A stretch of 5,811 nt of DNA from an uncultured Clostridia bacterium. GTDB lineage: Bacteria; Bacillota; Clostridia; Oscillospirales; CAG-272. The notes below the pieces were generated by a model. That model saw only the letters and a program-made list of their open reading frames with translations. It was not told where the DNA came from and made no database searches. The translations under genes and the position numbers were made by a program. Location of the stretch: contig CAJGCD010000081.1 of the NCBI GenBank assembly GCA_904501715.1, positions 1-5,811 on the forward strand, written 5' to 3'. Of the stretch, positions 4,827-5,811 are shown one piece after another; positions within the stretch are counted from its first letter, which is position 1, and each line of letters starts with the position of its first letter.

Positions 4827-5811
4827 TTATTTCAGTCTTTCCTCAAGTGCCTTTTTCTCTGCCTCGTAACCGGGCTTTCCGAGGAGCGCAAACATATTTT
4901 TCTTGTATGCCTCAACACCGGGCTGATTAAAGGGATTTACGCCCAGAACATATCCAGATACGCCGCATGCGAATTCGAAGAAGTAGAGCAGATATCCCAA
5001 AGAATACGCGCTCTTATCAGCTACCTCGATAAGTATGTTGGGTGTTCCGCCGTCGATGTGCGCAAGTATCGTTCCCTTCATTGCCATCTTATTTACTTCG
5101 TTAAGGTCAACACCTGCAAGGAAGTTAAGTCCGTCAACGTTTGCCGCGTCGTAAGGAACAGCCATCTTTTCATCTGTTTCATTAACAGCAACAACGGTTT
5201 CAAACAGCGTACGCGCGCCGTCCTGAATAAACTGACCCAAGGAGTGCAGGTCGGTAGAGAATATTACCGATGCCGGGAACAGACCCTTCTTATCCTTACC
5301 CTCGCTCTCGCCGTAAAGCTGCTTCCACCACTCGTTGAACATTGCCGCATAGGGCTCGTAATTTACGAGTATCTCGGTGGTCTTGCCGCCTCTGTACATA
5401 AGGTTACGGAGAGCTACGTACTTCATACAGTCGTTCTTCTCGATATCAGCGCTTGCCTTGCAGTATTCAGCCGCAGAAGCCGCGCCGCTCATAAGACCGT
5501 CAATATCAACGCCCGAAACAGCTATGGGCAAAAGTCCTACCGCGGTAAGAACAGAGAAACGTCCTCCTACGTCATCCGGAACAACGAAGGTCTCGTATCC
5601 TGCCTCATCAGAGAACTTCTTAAGTGTTCCCTTTGCCTTATCGGTGGTAACGAAAATTCTCTCTCTTGCTCCGTCCTTACCGTACTTCTTCTCGAGAAGC
5701 TCACGGAATACACGGAAAGCAACTGCGGGCTCGGTAGTAGTACCCGACTTGGATATTACGTTGATGCAAACGTCCTTACCCTCACAGATGGAAAGAAGCT
5801 CGTTCATAGAC
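4827..5811 (-). CDS. pgi: Glucose-6-phosphate isomerase, C-terminal part (5' end outside window)
   Basis: This cytoplasmic enzyme interconverts glucose 6-phosphate and fructose 6-phosphate in glycolysis and gluconeogenesis. The frame is open to the right edge; the ATG at 5807 is internal, since the codon before it (Ser) continues the frame. About 327 residues are present of the roughly 450 expected for the bacillary type. Counting from that Met, the first SIS-domain sugar-phosphate loop is SKSGTTTE (19-26), and the PGI signature PDDVGGRFSVLTAVGLLP is at 77-94. The catalytic-base segment YGESEGKD includes Glu167; AHIDGG includes His250. The second PGI signature, GYVLGVNPFNQPGVEAYKK (285-303), holds Gln295 and Lys302, spaced as in the characterised enzymes. 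All the active-site residues expected in this part are present, so it should be functional. Codons favour C-ending Asn, Tyr, Phe and Ile, as expected for a well-expressed gene. It ends at TAA 4829-4827. Confidence 0.96.
   Translation of the reverse strand, partial: SMNELLSICEGKDVCINVISKSGTTTEPAVAFRVFRELLEKKYGKDGARERIFVTTDKAKGTLKKFSDEAGYETFVVPDDVGGRFSVLTAVGLLPIAVSGVDIDGLMSGAASAAEYCKASADIEKNDCMKYVALRNLMYRGGKTTEILVNYEPYAAMFNEWWKQLYGESEGKDKKGLFPASVIFSTDLHSLGQFIQDGARTLFETVVAVNETDEKMAVPYDAANVDGLNFLAGVDLNEVNKMAMKGTILAHIDGGTPNILIEVADKSAYSLGYLLYFFEFACGVSGYVLGVNPFNQPGVEAYKKNMFALLGKPGYEAEKKALEERLK

Noticed and set aside
1..5811. A novel defence, mobile or multi-gene system
   Set aside because: I saw no transposase, integrase, phage, toxin-antitoxin or CRISPR signature on either strand; all genes except the small P-loop protein belong to familiar core families.

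Overview
The window looks like chromosomal core DNA from an endospore-forming member of the Clostridia (Bacillota), probably Oscillospiraceae/Ruminococcaceae-like. The reasons are a dipicolinate synthase pair (dpaA-dpaB, specific to spore formers), sigma-A-like promoters with 17-bp spacers, strong GGAGG-type ribosome binding sites, AT-rich intergenic hairpins with U-tracts, and a Firmicutes-type glucose-6-phosphate isomerase. The lineage call is inference from protein style; no phylogenetic marker is present.

Layout from left to right. (1) 2-277 (+) is the C-terminal end of an SGNH/GDSL hydrolase, followed by a shared hairpin at 284-311. (2) On the minus strand, dpaA (873-1769) and dpaB (316-876) overlap by 4 bp and form the operon that makes dipicolinic acid in the mother cell. 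(3) comEC (1892-3844, minus) encodes the DNA-uptake channel. Its own terminator separates it from dpaA, and it has its own extended -10 promoter. (4) A 191-bp divergent control region carries back-to-back promoters for comEC (left) and acp (right), with a 14-bp palindrome between them. (5) acp (4036-4260, +) encodes a stand-alone acyl carrier protein with a perfect-consensus promoter. It ends in a hairpin at 4273-4308 shared with the convergent gene. (6) A 135-residue P-loop protein of unknown function (4323-4730, minus) has its own promoter. (7) The C-terminal three quarters of glucose-6-phosphate isomerase (4827-5811, minus) runs off the right edge.

Only dpaA-dpaB is clearly an operon. The other genes seem to be separately promoted single units from different systems: spore maturation, DNA uptake, lipid synthesis and glycolysis. 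No gene-free stretch exceeds 300 bases; the largest gap, 3845-4035, is accounted for by promoters. I see no tRNA, rRNA, CRISPR array, insertion sequence or phage gene.

I do not see a novel multi-gene system. The points most worth a second look are a ComEC whose C-terminal metallo-beta-lactamase-like domain lacks the metal-binding motif, the palindrome between the comEC and acp promoters, the uncharacterised P-loop protein, and a terminator-like hairpin in the dpaA leader.
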